From assembly GCA_032433595.1 (NCBI GenBank), contig JASWJB010000010.1:62001-126000 (forward strand): a stretch of 64,000 nucleotides of DNA, written 5' to 3'. The position numbers and the translations under genes were made by a program. The notes under the pieces were generated by a model that did not search any database, had not been told where the DNA came from, and was given only the letters and a program-made list of their open reading frames with translations. How positions within the stretch are numbered: the stretch's first letter is position 1; every line of letters starts with the position of its first letter. The stretch is from Conoideocrella luteorostrata. Lineage: Eukaryota > Ascomycota > Sordariomycetes > Hypocreales > Clavicipitaceae. Below, one piece after another: positions 24,448 to 36,144 of this stretch.

Positions 24448-27275
24448 ATGAGCTCATGTAAGGCTCATTTCTCAACTCAGCTCATGTGAATACCTCAGCA
24501 ATTGACTTTGCAATAGTAAAGCAGTTCATTCGCAATGTTCGGGCTGCTAAAACCATCGCCGACGAGCGAGCTGTGATTCAAAAAGAGAGTGCAGCCATTC
24601 GTGCAAGCTTCCGCGAGGAGAGTCATGACCATAGCGTCCGGTAAGCGTTCTTGCATCTGCATGGTACACTTGCTTGGTGAACATATATTTGACTCATACT
24701 TATTAGCCGGAATAATGTTGCTAAATTGCTATATCTCTTCACCCTGGGCGAGAGGACTCATTTCGGTCAAATCGAATGCCTGAAGTTGCTTGCTTCGCCA
24801 CGATTTGCGGATAAACGCCTTGGTCACCTAGCAACTAGCTTGCTTCTTGATGAGAACCAGGAAGTGTTAACTCTGGTTACTAACTCGCTTAAAAAGTACG
24901 TTGCTTCATAAGCCATAGTCGACATCGCGCGGTGATATATTCATCCAGTGATAAAGAAAGGAGAAAGGGGAAAAAAGCTAACTTGTCTGCAGCGATCTTG
25001 GCCACTCCAACCAATACATTGTCGGGCTAGCTCTGTGTACTTTGGGCAATATTGCCTCTGTCGAAATGTCCAGAGACTTATTCCCTGAGATCGAAGCATT
25101 GGTCTCGACATCGAATCCATATATCCGAAGGAAAGCGGCCCTTTGCGCCATGCGAATTTGTCGCAAGGTTCCCGACCTCCAGGAACATTTTCTTGAAAAG
25201 GCTACCCACTTATTGGCCGATAGAAACCATGGCGTTCTTCTGTGCGGGTTAACTTTAGTAACGAGCTTATGCGAAGCAGATGAAGAGGAGGGGGGCGAAG
25301 AGGGCATCGTTGAAAAGTTTAGATCCTTCGCACCCAGCCTAGTGAAGACCTTGAAAGGCCTCTCCACATCAGGTTATGCTCCTGAACATGACGTGACCGG
25401 CATCACTGACCCATTTCTTCAAGTGAAGATTCTACGACTGCTCAGAGTCCTTGCTGTGGGGGACTTGGAAGTCAGCGAACAAATCAATGACATCTTGGCT
25501 CAAGTGGCAACCAATACAGACTCGTCGAAGAACGTGGGAAACTCAATTCTTTATGAGGCTGTTCGCACAATTCTAGATATCGAGGCAGACTCTGGTCTCC
25601 GAGTTCTTGGTGTCAATATTCTCGGCAAATTCTTGACAAATCGTGACAACAACATTCGATATGTGGCTCTCAATACTTTGATTAAAGTGGTTGCCATTGA
25701 ACCCAACGCCGTCCAGAGACACCGAAATACGATATTAGAATGCTTGAGAGACCCAGATATCAGCATTAGAAGGCGTGCGCTCGACCTTAGCTTCACTCTC
25801 ATAAACGAGAGCAACGTCCGTGTTCTCATTCGGGAACTTTTGGCATTTTTGGAGGTTGCTGATAACGAGTTCAAGCCAACTATGACGAGCCAGATTGGGA
25901 TCGCCGTGGATAAGTTCGCGCCGAACAAAAGGTGGCATTTTGATACTATGTTGCGAGTATTGTCCCTGGCAGGCAATTACGTGAAGGAACAGATTCTCTC
26001 CTCGTTCGTCCGCCTCATAGCAACCACACCAGAACTTCAAAATTATGCCGTGCAGAAGTTGTACGCCAACCTAAAAAAAGATATTACACAGGAAAGCCTC
26101 ACGCAGGCCGGAGCCTGGTGTGTTGGCGAGTATGCTGATGCTCTTCTTAAGGGCGGGCAATACGAAGAAGAGGAGCTTGTGAATGAGGTTAAAGAGCACG
26201 AGATTGTGGACTTGTTTGCACTTATACTGAACAGTAGTTATGCAACTCAGGTATCCACGGAATACATTATCACCGCATTAATGAAGTTCACCACTCGCTC
26301 TTCAGAAACCTCTCAGGTTGAAAGAGCAAGGCGCATTTTGCAGAATAACCAGACCAGCCTTGACGTTGAAGTGCAGCAACGAGCAGTCGAATACAGCAAC
26401 CTCTTCTCCTTTGACCACATTCGGCGTGGTGTCTTGGAAAAAATGCCACCGCCCCAAATCAAAGAGTCTTCGCGGGTCCTTGGCCCTGCACCTCCTAGAA
26501 AGTTAAAGGCTACAAACAGGAAGTCTAAGGTGCTCAAACCTACTGAACAAGACCTGCTTGATCTTATGGACGATCCCGCGCCTACGTCTGCTAAGGTAAC
26601 GCAAGCCACAAACTCGGATCTTTTGGCGGATATTCTTGGAGGCAGCGAGTCACAATCCTCGCCGACATCTACCTCACCACCGCCTCCTCAACAACCCAAC
26701 ATGTCGTCAATTATGGACATGTTCGGAACCGGGCCGAGCCAGGCTGTCGCTTCTCCAACCACCCGTTCGACAAGCGTAGATGGTATGGGTGCTACATTAT
26801 CCCAACCAACGCCATCTCAAGTTGAAGCAGGTCATACTTGCTACAGTGCAAACGACTTGAAAGTTACCATGCAAGTGCAAAGGAACACAGAGGGTCTTAT
26901 TCAAGCAGTAGCACGGTTTCAGAACGTATCCGGATCCATATCATTCTCCAGTGTCGGATTGCAGGCTGCAGTCCCCAAAACTCAAAAACTCCAATTGCTC
27001 AACATTTCATCTTCAGAATTGGTACCTAATGCAGACGCTACTCAGATAATGCGAGTTTCTGGATGTAAAGGGGTAAGATCCTCTGGTTCACATTTTCATT
27101 GCTCCCTTTTCGTTTCTAGCTCACTGTTCTCTACCCTTTGTACTTTCTATCACCTGCTGTTTTTAATACAGATAGCTAACTGTCACAACAGCCTTTACGC
27201 TTGCGCCTTCGAATCGGATATACCCACCCTACAGTTGGCCAAGTAACTGACCAAGTGAATTGGGCGGAGCCATAA
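24448..27275 (+). CDS. apl4: AP-1 adaptor complex gamma subunit (gamma-adaptin)
   Basis: The large gamma subunit of the AP-1 adaptor, which links cargo and Arf1 to clathrin at the trans-Golgi network and endosomes. Five exons, 24448-24457, 24517-24640, 24707-24895, 24993-27072 and 27192-27275, join in phase to 828 residues, the usual fungal length. The trunk begins [20 protein letters not shown], with the conserved [20 protein letters not shown] and [17 protein letters not shown], and continues as helical repeats to about residue 590. A flexible Pro/Ser-rich hinge follows with LLDLMDD-like clathrin-box material. The C-terminal ear (about 700-828) ends [17 protein letters not shown] and VNWAEP. 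The final exon is needed to complete the ear. Clathrin light chain and an Arf exchange factor are also in this window. Confidence 0.95.
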
Positions 27276-27932
27276 CAAACGGGCATATCGATGAAAGGGA
27301 GAACGTTACTGCAGGCAAAGTAGCAGGAAGTACCACCTGCTAGAAATATGTCAGGATGGTGTTGAACATCCCCACAAGTTGTATTTACGCTCCAATATTC
27401 AAACCAGAGATGCCTGCACTATATTCATGTCCAGGCAGTATGTAAACGTGGCATTGATTAAGCTTTTAAAATGCTACGTCACTCTAGGAAGATTACCAAC
27501 GGTTCTTGTAGTCGGAGGCACGTACATTCTACACCCTCGGACTCGGAGTATCGCAGTGGTTGAGGCGCCTGAGGCTACTACTATCGCTCAAATCGCATCA
27601 TATGGGCATATATGCACCCCTTCCTTGTAGGGTCATAATTGTCGGGGTGAGCTAACGCCCGAAGCGCATGCCCTTTATTCTTGTGATTTCCATAGAGCTA
27701 TATTACTGTTTACGAAGATTGATGATTTTAGAGTGTGCGACGATGTATAACAATGGGTGGTGGGACAGAGCGTCCCCCAATCGAGCCGTTGCAATCAGAG
27801 GTCTAGCCCGCTGCTTATTAGCCAACTGCAGCGCTGCTAAACTTGTGAATAAGCATTGGACAAAATATTGCAGCACGGATTTTCGTTGTGACTGCAAAGC
27901 CCAGCGACATCATAAAACGTTAAGCATGTCGC
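27276..27932. other. Intergenic, no supported gene
   Basis: The 3' flank of AP-1 gamma. Only short, unconvincing open frames are present before the 17-bp repeat and the decayed oxidoreductase. Confidence 0.45.
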
Positions 27933-28016
27933 CGTCTTTTGACTTTCTCCGTCTTTTGACTTTCTCCGTCTTTTGACTTTCTCCGTCTTTTGACTTTCTC
28001 CGTCTCTTGAGCTTTT
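27933..28016 (+). repeat. 17-bp tandem repeat, four exact copies plus a degenerate fifth
   Basis: The unit CGTCTTTTGACTTTCTC occurs head to tail at 27933, 27950, 27967 and 27984 without a mismatch, then decays from 28001. On the minus strand it falls in a 60-codon open frame (to 28105) where it would encode Lys/Arg/Glu-rich residues. It lies about 110 bp before the decayed OXNAD1-like gene. Confidence 0.92.
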
Positions 28017-28124
28017 GCTCCCGTTTGTCTCTGGTTCTTTTCTTGTCTAAATTTTGCAGCATCCTGATCAGAGTGAGGTTTTGACATTAGGGAAGAGTTA
28101 GCCACCGCTGTCGTTTCAAAAACG

Positions 28125-29175
28125 ATGGCAAGCAGAACAAGTCACATTGAGCGAACAGCAACCGAGTCTAGAGACGATGTTAATAAATATGCCTTTTCTA
28201 TCCCATTTACTTAACACTAAGGACATCTTGTTGAAAATAAACTCTAATTGGGTTCGCCGGTTTCAGGATTTATATCTAGTTACTTTAAGTCAAGTGAATC
28301 AAATTAACCACAAGATTAGACTAGTACGACTACAAGTTCAAAATAGTTCCATACAGGCAAGTTGTTTCTTGATCAACCTCAACTATCCCCAGCGAGCTCT
28401 AGCCAGCTGCATCTTCAATGTATCACAAAACTAACGGCATCCACTTCGAGGATATGGTTCTTGCCGGGTCAATGGCTTAATGCGTATGTGCCAGGCGTTA
28501 TTGAGGCAGGAGGCTTTACCATCGCGTCTTCCCATCAGCCGCTGCACGAGCCGTCGGGACCCCTGAATCTCCGTACTTGGATCTTGCGGTTCAAGATTCT
28601 CCTGAAAATTCTGTTGCCGCACGGCTATGGAGGCCTTTAGACGACATTGTTGGATTCCGGCTTCATGTGCGTGTTGGCGGCAGTTTCGTGTTTCCTCCGG
28701 TTCTTCACCCTCGCTTAGACTGCATCAGTAGAGTGGTCTTCACCGCCGGAGGGGTCGGCATAAGCCCTTTTATGAGCATACTCAGTCATACTGGAGAGGC
28801 AGATGATTTTCCAGAGCTCGAAGTCATCGTCATGTACTCCTGCAAAGCACCCAAGAAAGGCGGCCCAGAGAGCATCTTTGTTTGCTCAGCGCATCGCTAC
28901 CTTGTTTGCTACTAGCGCAGTGCACGGCCACTTCAAGATAATTTTGATTGGCGACTGCGACGATCAATAACGTGTTCTTGATGTAGCTAGTCCATACGGT
29001 ACCAAATGTTGAGATTCAACCTGGTCGGCTCTGTGGTGCTGAATTGCGCCAAGCACTGAGCAGCGGCCGCTGCGGCTCAACCATTTTATATCTCCGTGGC
29101 TCACCGCTCATGACTGACGAATTCTTCGAGATTCTGGTGGATTCCGAAACCGAGCTGGGGAAATCGCCCTCACAA
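28125..29175 (+). pseudogene. Decayed OXNAD1-like NAD/FAD oxidoreductase
   Basis: Pieces of a ferredoxin-reductase-type oxidoreductase occur in the right order but different frames. Recognisable blocks are an N-terminus MASRTSHIERTATESRDD (28125), QVNQINHKIRLVRLQVQ (about 28285), the FAD-domain motif WFLPGQWLNAYVPG with EAGGFTIASS (about 28450-28530), PYLDLAVQDSPENSVAARLW (about 28575), GGSFVFPP, the NAD-site VVFTAGGVGISPFMSILSH (about 28735-28790), and a late block ILYLRGSPLMTDEFFEIL (about 29070-29140). The frame changes near 28530 and again near 28875, and stops interrupt the rest. Introns could explain the early gaps but not the change within the FAD domain. A related intact protein would be an NADH-cytochrome-b5-reductase-like OXNAD1 homologue. 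I call it a pseudogene; multiple sequencing errors are a weaker alternative. Confidence 0.75.
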
Positions 29176-29524
29176 ATCATCACTGCAACGTGGTGGTAAC
29201 ACAAATCCCAGAAAAGATAGACAAAAGGACACCACAAGATGTATGACAACATCGCAATAAAATTCTTACTCGAGTTCCTACTTCCATGTCCCGGAAAGTG
29301 TAACCCTTGCACACTAAATTGAAAGTGAAAGCGCCGTACCTCCGATAAAGGCAATGAATGTTATTGAACGCCACTTTTGATATCCCTTCGCATCACAAAA
29401 ACTCAAGTCACGCTGCCGTCCCAAAGCCATCAAGCCCTGCTTCACTACTAAAAATTGGAGAAATCTCGCCATAACTTTTTAAGACTTATTCTCTTTAGAA
29501 ATTAAAACCATTCATTCCCTACCT
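29176..29524. other. 3' flank, no gene seen
   Basis: It lies between the end of the decayed oxidoreductase and the stop codon of the NCBP3-like gene. No motif or exon recognised. Confidence 0.4.
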
Positions 29525-30821
29525 CTAGAAGAAGAGATCTTGTGCCTTTTGCCTTCGATTGTTGCGTGTAGACTCTAGCAATTCTTTGCCGGTGTTGGGA
29601 GTGCCCAACTTGTCTGGGAATAACTCTCGAGCGTTTGCAGAAGCTGCCCCTTTGATTGTAAAGCTACTTTCCACATTTCCTTTTTGAACAGCTAGTCCTC
29701 TAATGTTGAAAGTACTGCCAACTTGAGCTTGGGGAATTTTTACCACTTTAGGCATATCTTCGTCTTGTAATCTGGCTGAGCCAATAGATTCCTCCAGTTG
29801 ATCCAGCCGACCACCGCTCCAAGAGGATTTAGTTGGGAAGAGTTCTTTGCTGCTATTATCGGCGGTCATGCGGTCTTGGATGGCTCTCGCCTGTGCTCTG
29901 TTCTGGCGAGAAGACCTATCTAGAACGTCCGCATGATTGTCACTGCCACTGACTCGCTGAGGCGATGCCGATCTGTCCCTCCTATAAGCCCGATATGCCA
30001 AGAGCTCCTTACCAGCATTATTCTCGGCGTGTAATCTCGTACCACGGTCGGGCCTCGAGCTGTGGCGTTCATGCCGGTAGCGAGGTGCGTCATCGTACAT
30101 ACTAGCCTCAAAAGTTTCTACTTCATCGTCTGCGCCCCGTCTGTAGCGGCCAACTTTCCCCCCATAGTCGCCCTCCCTGTCTCTGTATCTTGATCGATTT
30201 TCCTGGTGTCCCCGTCTCCGCTCTTCGGGATCGTGCTCCGGATGCAAGAGATAGTACCGGCTTCGCAGGGCAGCTCCAGCCTGCTTTCTGTCGCTTTTCA
30301 TAGCGAGGCGTACTTGTAGATTGATATCCGGCTTCCCTTGGAATATCTTCGCGGGGAGGCTTTCTCCGAGTCCAAGTGCCGTGACATCGGTTATCTCCAT
30401 TGCACTCAGAGAGGCAATAGCTTCTCGAGCTGCATTCTCGTTGCTAAACACGAGGTTTGCTGAGCTGTCATTAATCCATTCAACTTTGTCAACAGGTCCA
30501 AAGTGAGTCTTAACATATGCATTGATGTCGGTCGTGTGTAATGTATCGACGCCGCGAATGTGAACTTTGGTCGGAACAAGAATTTTTCTCTCGTCATCTT
30601 CGAATCTCTCACCTGTGGCGGCCGGCTCGTCTTCTGCCACCTCTCCAGGCTCTTCTAGGTCATCAAGTTGCTGCGGAGCCTCGAAGTTAGTACAGTCGTA
30701 ACAAGGTTGATGCGACAATGACAAAGTTCGTTACCAGAATATCATCTGCACGCGGTAGCTCATGCGAGTGTACATCGGACATGCCTTCAACGGCATCGCC
30801 CATTTCGATATCTAAATCCAT
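29525..30821 (-). CDS. NCBP3-like nuclear cap-binding protein (DUF2414)
   Basis: Related to nuclear cap-binding subunit 3, an mRNA cap and export factor in animals. Two exons, 30735-30821 and 29525-30679, give about 413 residues; an alternative in-phase acceptor would remove three. Exon 1 starts MDLDIEMGDAVEGM and is acidic. An RRM-like fold lies at about residues 65-130 (KVHIRGVDTLHTTDINAYV, VDKVEWINDSSANLVF, AAREAIASLS), followed by the family segment RSRYYLLHPEHDPEERRR. The C-terminal half is basic, Arg/Tyr/Ser-rich and disordered, with repeated ELF/ELL motifs (KELLAYRAY, KELFPTKSSW, RELFPDKLG, KELLEST), perhaps short linear binding motifs. The assignment rests on the RRM plus adjacent block; cap binding is not shown for fungal members as far as I know. 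Confidence 0.8.
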
Positions 30822-31512
30822 AGCGGCGAATAACTTCGGCGCAATCGATCGGCCTGTCGGAAGGTGCAACGAATTAAAGAAACAAAAGAAAAAATGATAG
30901 TAGGCTACAGCAGGGGGGGTCTCGAGAATATGGGGTACGGCAGTGTAGCATAGCGGGCATGCGTTTGCTAAATTGACTTAGAATATATATCGAAAGTCGA
31001 ACCGGTGTAAAGTTTTGGTGAAGCGGTAGCTGTGTGTACGGAGTATGCCAGTGCGTACGGACTCCCGCGCCTCTAGTTGAAGAGGCTCAGGCTACTTAAG
31101 TACCTACCTACATCTGACGGACCCTCAAGTTTAAGCAATAATGACATCAGCATAGTCAAGACAGTGAAGGTAGTAATTATCTAAGTGTGATATGTTAACA
31201 CCATGCCTGCGGCCAAAAAATTCCTCTTGAAAATTAGCTGATGCAAAAAATCATCGCCTGCCTCAGGGCCTCGGTATTTGTCTAACTGTTTAAGGAGCCG
31301 CCTAGGTTCCTAGGTAGTTAGGTACATCACATGACGAGCAGAGACGGGCGGCATTAAGACGTAGGGTCGTGAAGCGGGGTTTGCGGCCCGGCCTGCTTGG
31401 ATTGGTAATTACATCATATTCAACAAGCTCTCAAAGTATCTGTTACATTTGTCAACATGTCATACCATTACTTTCCATGCTATATTGGCATTCCACCCCC
31501 ATATCTGACTTA
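30822..31512. other. Intergenic with TACGGAGTA motif
   Basis: Upstream region of the NCBP3-like gene, with a TACGGAGTA at 31037 and a near copy (GTACGGACTCC) at 31055. No exon seen. Confidence 0.45.
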
Positions 31513-32410
31513 ATGTCGTCTGCAGCAATGCATGACCTCAAAAGTGCAGTGCAGCAGCTGGTAGATACCTATTCCAAATGTCTAAGGATGCTTAAGGCTT
31601 TCGATTCACAACGCCAAGCCGATCTTCACTCGCACCTTGACAGCCAGATTCGATCGGACAGAGCAGAAATCAGGAAATTTTACAAGGCAGAGTATGCTCG
31701 TGGTGGCACCGCCTTCAAATTAGGTGATGGTAGGTTTGACACCAGCAAGACAACCGAGCAGTGTAGCAGCAGCAATTGACAAGGACAAGATTGCCGCTGA
31801 CCAGCGGATAACAATGACGGTCAAACACCTTGAATCTAACAGAAGTCTCCTACAGGAAGATCCAGACGAGCTCTGAAACGTGCAGTGCGCCAGGTAATTG
31901 AAGCGCTAACGTCGGCGGTTAACGCGGTAGGCCGTGGCAGAAGACACAAGCAACTAGACATAGAGTCACTTGCTGCAATGTCAAATGCATCGCGCATACA
32001 TGCTCTGCAGGCTATGTCCGATCTATCTCTTCGTATAAAGAGAATTGATACCTCTCACTCAGTTCGCAGAAGATGTACGTCAAAAGACCTCGGGAGGGAC
32101 CGCAGACGGGGTAAAATTGGACATCAGCATCGTGGCAAACGCACAGGTAGCCAGCCATTGTCCTCGCTCCGGAGTTATCCAGATGATGAACAATCACAGA
32201 GTGCGTTTAGTATTACGCCGCCGTCATTTTCGGTCAGCACAAAGATCGGCGAGATTACAAGACGGAGTTATCAGGTCAAACGCTATGATACAAACTACAA
32301 GTCCCAAGTCACCTATCCCCAGCAGCATCTATACCACTTCAGGACAGACTCCGTTGAAGGAAATCGAACCACAAATATTGGATTTTCCCGCCGCTTACTT
32401 AGGTTAGGCT
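31513..32410 (+). pseudogene. Unidentified fungal gene, frame-broken
   Basis: I do not recognise the family. The reading starts MSSAAMHDLKSAVQQLVDTY and is helical and charged, with RSDRAEIRKFYKAEYARGG. Coding character then jumps frame: the original frame stops near 31778, while EQVAAAIDKDKIAADQ continues from about 31755 in another frame, and RALKRAVRQVIEALTSAVN follows from about 31868 in a third. A later part reads NASRIHALQAMSDLSLRIK. After about 32045 two frames stay open to about 32410 and I cannot choose. The frame changes lack good splice sites. It is either a decaying gene or one with unusual introns. The coding-like, helical composition suggests an origin as a real protein. Confidence 0.45.
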
Positions 32411-33005
32411 AAATCTATAGAAACAATACGTGGTTTAGATCAAGTAGAAATGAAGCTGTTCTCCTCACTTACGTTCGAAAATATTCAACCTCGACCCAAA
32501 TTAATCTCTAAACTCCAAATCGTGGAACTGGTTCCTCAAATAACCCAACAACCAGCTATCTACGGTTCTTAACAAAAAAGTATATGCCTTTATTTATGTA
32601 CGATGACGCTCTACAGTAATGCCCTAGAGCTCTATATAGGAGGGAAAATATTAATCAATATAGTGCCCTATGATGTCAAGGTAGTTATTCACACAGAGTA
32701 CTATACTACTGTATAAAGAATTAAACATCAACGCTATTAGCTGCTGGCCCAAGCATCGCTGGTTTTGTATATAAAAAGCGCAAACACTCCCCGTCGCCCC
32801 CTTCCCCACGCTCTGTGGTTTGTGGAATGACGAGACAGGTAGTAGCAATTTTTTAATTATGCAGTAGTTAGTGTTAATCCTGAAACGGAATGGTTGCATT
32901 GGCTTTAAGAGGGTTAACAGGAAAGTTCGGATCAAGTCCTGATTCTTAGAGACCCAACTAATTAAGACCACCTTGCTGGATTGACGATGGTCCTAATAGA
33001 CGATA
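32411..33005. other. AT-rich intergenic DNA
   Basis: It separates the frame-broken gene from the 16-bp repeat and SRP72. AT-rich, without supported exons. Confidence 0.4.
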
Positions 33006-33069
33006 GTCTTAATTGATGGAGGTCTTAATTGATGGAGGTCTTGATTAACGGAGGTCTTGATTGATGCTG
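33006..33069 (+). repeat. 16-bp tandem repeat, four copies
   Basis: Four head-to-tail units beginning GTCTT at 33006, 33022, 33038 and 33054. The first two are identical (GTCTTAATTGATGGAG); the others differ at a few positions. The period of exactly 16 is kept. It lies about 415 bp upstream of the SRP72 start, with a TACGGAGTA at 33168 in between. Confidence 0.9.
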
Positions 33070-33483
33070 GAAGATCTTAATATCTGGTATAAAGTCTCTA
33101 AAGTATATTCCTCGATGAAAATATAGCAAGGTACTTACCCCGTAGTACGGCATGATTAAAAAATTACTACGGAGTATGTGTGTTTTGTTGTACTGGTTTG
33201 TGCCCCTCCTCAAATCAAACAAGACCGACCCAGTGTAAAGCTTGACCCCACTTGCCGCCACTCCCCCATGCAATGAATAGTGAGGCAGAAATGGTTGCCG
33301 CATGAATATTTGTCGAAAGGGTTCAGCAACAGCAAGGAAATAGCTGAAGACCTTGTTCTTCCTCCTTCCTATTCCTGACCTGCCATCTCCCAGCTCGATC
33401 CAATCACTTCGATACCACATCGCCCATTTTGCGGCCCGACTGTCCCATTTTCATCGCCTGATGATCTGGTTGTTATAATCGTC

Positions 33484-35506
33484 ATGTCTCAAGATCCTAC
33501 TGCGGCCCTTGCGGCTCTATTGCGCGCTGCCTCTATAACAGATCACGAAGAGATCCTCAAAGCTGCCAACGCTGCCCTCAAGTCTAACAAAAGCGATGGG
33601 CTAGCACAACACACGAGAGTTGTTGCCTTGTTGAAACTGGATCGTTTCAAAGACGCGTACCGAGCCATAATTGAAGGGGGACTGAAGCTGGAAGGTGTTT
33701 GCGCTTTGGAGAAGGCATATGCCTTATACAAATTGAGTGAAATGGACGAGGCTGCTACCGCTCTTGCATCCATTGGAATTGAGCAACGTAGCCTAAGTCA
33801 CGTTGCAGCTCAAGTCGCCTACCGCGTCGAGAAATTCGACGAGGCGCAGTCAATCTATAATCGACTTCTCGCCTCTAACTCTCACGAAGAATACAACGAT
33901 ATGAAAATCAATATCCAAGCCGCGCAAGCCCAGGCTGAGTGGAAACGTGTCGCTTCATCGTGCAGTGTCGACTCGGAAAAGGTCCCCGACACTTTCGAAC
34001 TTTGCTACAACGCTGCATGCGCCTGCATTGCCCAAGGATCTTTAAGCATGGCATCAAAGCTTTTGCAGCGCGCTCTCACTCTGTGTGATACAACTGACGA
34101 GCTGATCCAGGAAGAAAAGGAAGAAGAGCGCAGGTTCATCCTTGCTCAGCAGGCTTTCGTCTTCGCCAAACTAGGAGATGGCGAACATGCGAGGGATATG
34201 TATGACTCACTGGACGTCAAGGCGTAAGTATCAAAACTCAACTGCTCACTGATTTATTCATGTCTCCAACCAATGCCACGCACTAACTTCCTATTTGTAT
34301 GGTTACAGAGAAGCCGATGCCGATTTCAGACTCATCATTGAAAACAATCGCCTGGCTCTGGACGAGAAGCCTGAGAATCCTTTCTTGGTGGAGCGCCAGC
34401 TTGCAGCGTGGTTATCGTCTAGTAAGGAGGCTAAACTTTTCAACTTTCAGTCCGGGCTTCTGGCACAAAATTCCTCCATTATCGACTTGCAGGCACACAA
34501 GATCAATGGTGTGAAAACAAGGGCATATGAAGTCGCAGACCCTACCCGAATGCCATCTGCTAATTCCGACGTCAATAACATGTCTATCATTGGTGCGGCA
34601 GCGGAGACGCACGGTTTAGCTGAGAAAAACGTTTTGAAGCACCTAACCAGCCTTCTAAAGAGACGACCCTACGATGTGGGACTGGTTCTCACCATAGCAC
34701 AACTACAATTGCGGCGAAGAAATTTCGGGGCCGCCCTTTATTCCCTTGAATGCTTCTTTTCCCGCTTAGAGGGGTGTGATGATGAAGAATATCAACGTGT
34801 TCGTTTTAGTCCGGGATTGATTGCCCTTGCTGTGTCCCTGAAGAAAGTCCAAAAAAGAGATACTTCAGCCAAAGCACAACTTATCAAGGCTGCGGAATTT
34901 TGGCGTAACCGTCCTGCTAAATCAGCCATTTCCCTTCTGCAGGAGGCTGGTATTGAGCTTGTGTCTTCCTCCAGCAAAGACGACATAAGACTCGCCGGAG
35001 CCATCTTCGCAAAGCTAGACGCGGAAGAACAAACATCATCCATCACTTCCGCTGGCTTGGTGGCGGCCTTGGCTGCCGCTAATGCATCTGTAGTTGAGGA
35101 GCATACAGCCCGACTACCTTCTGTGGAGAGCTTTATCGATGGCGTCAACACTGGTAGGCTCATAGATTCAGGTGTGCTTTTTTACCGTGGCACCTCAACC
35201 TCTAAAAAGAGGCCATATCCCAATGACTCCACTGGTGAGCGTGTTCCCACGAAGCGAACAAGGCGAAGACTGCCCAAGAACTTTGTGGAGGGTCAAACAC
35301 CGGATCCAGAGAGATGGATTCCTTTGCGTGACAGATCATCGTACAGACCGAAGGGCAAAAAGGGCAGAAAAAAAGCTGCTGAGTCCACCCAAGGGGGCAT
35401 GATAAAGGAAGAAGAGACAATAGGTCTTGTGGGTGGTGGCGGTGTCAAGGTAGAGAGAGCGTCGATGTCTGGTGCATCCAAGAAGAAGAAGAAGGGCAAA
35501 AAGTAG
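33484..35506 (+). CDS. srp72: Signal recognition particle subunit SRP72
   Basis: A core SRP protein that binds SRP RNA together with SRP68 and supports co-translational targeting to the ER. Two exons, 33484-34223 and 34309-35506, with an 85-nt phase-2 intron, give 645 residues, a normal length. The N-terminal two thirds is a TPR array, for example AYALYKLSEMDEAATALASIG and ACACIAQGSLSMASKLLQRAL. The RNA-binding region near the C-terminus has the conserved PKNFVEGQTPDPERWIPL followed by RSSYRPKGKKGRKK, and a lysine-rich tail ends the protein. ATG 33484 is the first of the frame. It is convergent with the Arf exchange factor gene. Confidence 0.95.
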
Positions 35507-36144
35507 ATGAAATTGTTTGTCAGCAGGCATTGCGAGTGAAATGAATTCAAGGTACAAAAGAAGAACCACCAGATACTATAGCCAGAATTATAAAAGGTCC
35601 AAATTTTTGAACCGTCTTGGTCACGGTGCATCTTTATAAGAGTCTCACTATAGTGTAAATGGATCCGTCAATGGTTCCTTTGACACAAGCTTCTGCTAAC
35701 CAATTAAGTGTTTCAATGATACTTCCTTTTACAACGTACCTGTTGCGATGTCTCCTCCGAGGGCATGTCTGTACTCATCGAAAGCCTACCTAGAATGAGT
35801 TGCATGTCTCCTGGGGCTTCTTCATTGTGACGACGGCGGACGGAACTCGTATGCGTAACTAGTTGTTGTTTGCTGTGCTTATCCTGACATCTAACTGCCC
35901 TACGATAATAGGAAGAGGGGCCGATGGAGAGTAAGTTGAATCTCATCTAGGAAGAAACATTTTAGGCATTATCTCAGCTATTTGTACAGAGTAGTTTCCA
36001 TTGCCGCAACTATCTCTCAATGCTTTCTGTTCCCATTCTTTCTTTGAGTTTGCCTATATTGTCTCTGGCTGACGCTAATATGAACACACAAACATAAGAA
36101 CCAAACTAATACGTGCCCAATATCTGATACGTCCATCATGTCTA
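35507..36144. other. Convergent 3' region, SRP72 and Arf exchange factor
   Basis: 3' flanks of two converging genes. The minus strand has a 77-codon open stretch at 35713-35946 (ending in a possible donor after TSQQ) with no recognisable homology. I note it but do not call a gene. Confidence 0.4.

Noticed and set aside
24044..24475. 143-codon minus-strand frame over the AP-1 gamma start
   Set aside because: No domain, and it overlaps a secure gene start and its promoter.
27933..28016. Direct repeats considered as a CRISPR-like array
   Set aside because: Units are contiguous without spacers and the genome is eukaryotic; a simple tandem repeat.
35713..35946. 77-codon minus-strand stretch ending at a donor-like site
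   Set aside because: No homology recognised, no partner exon found, and it lies in a convergent 3' region.
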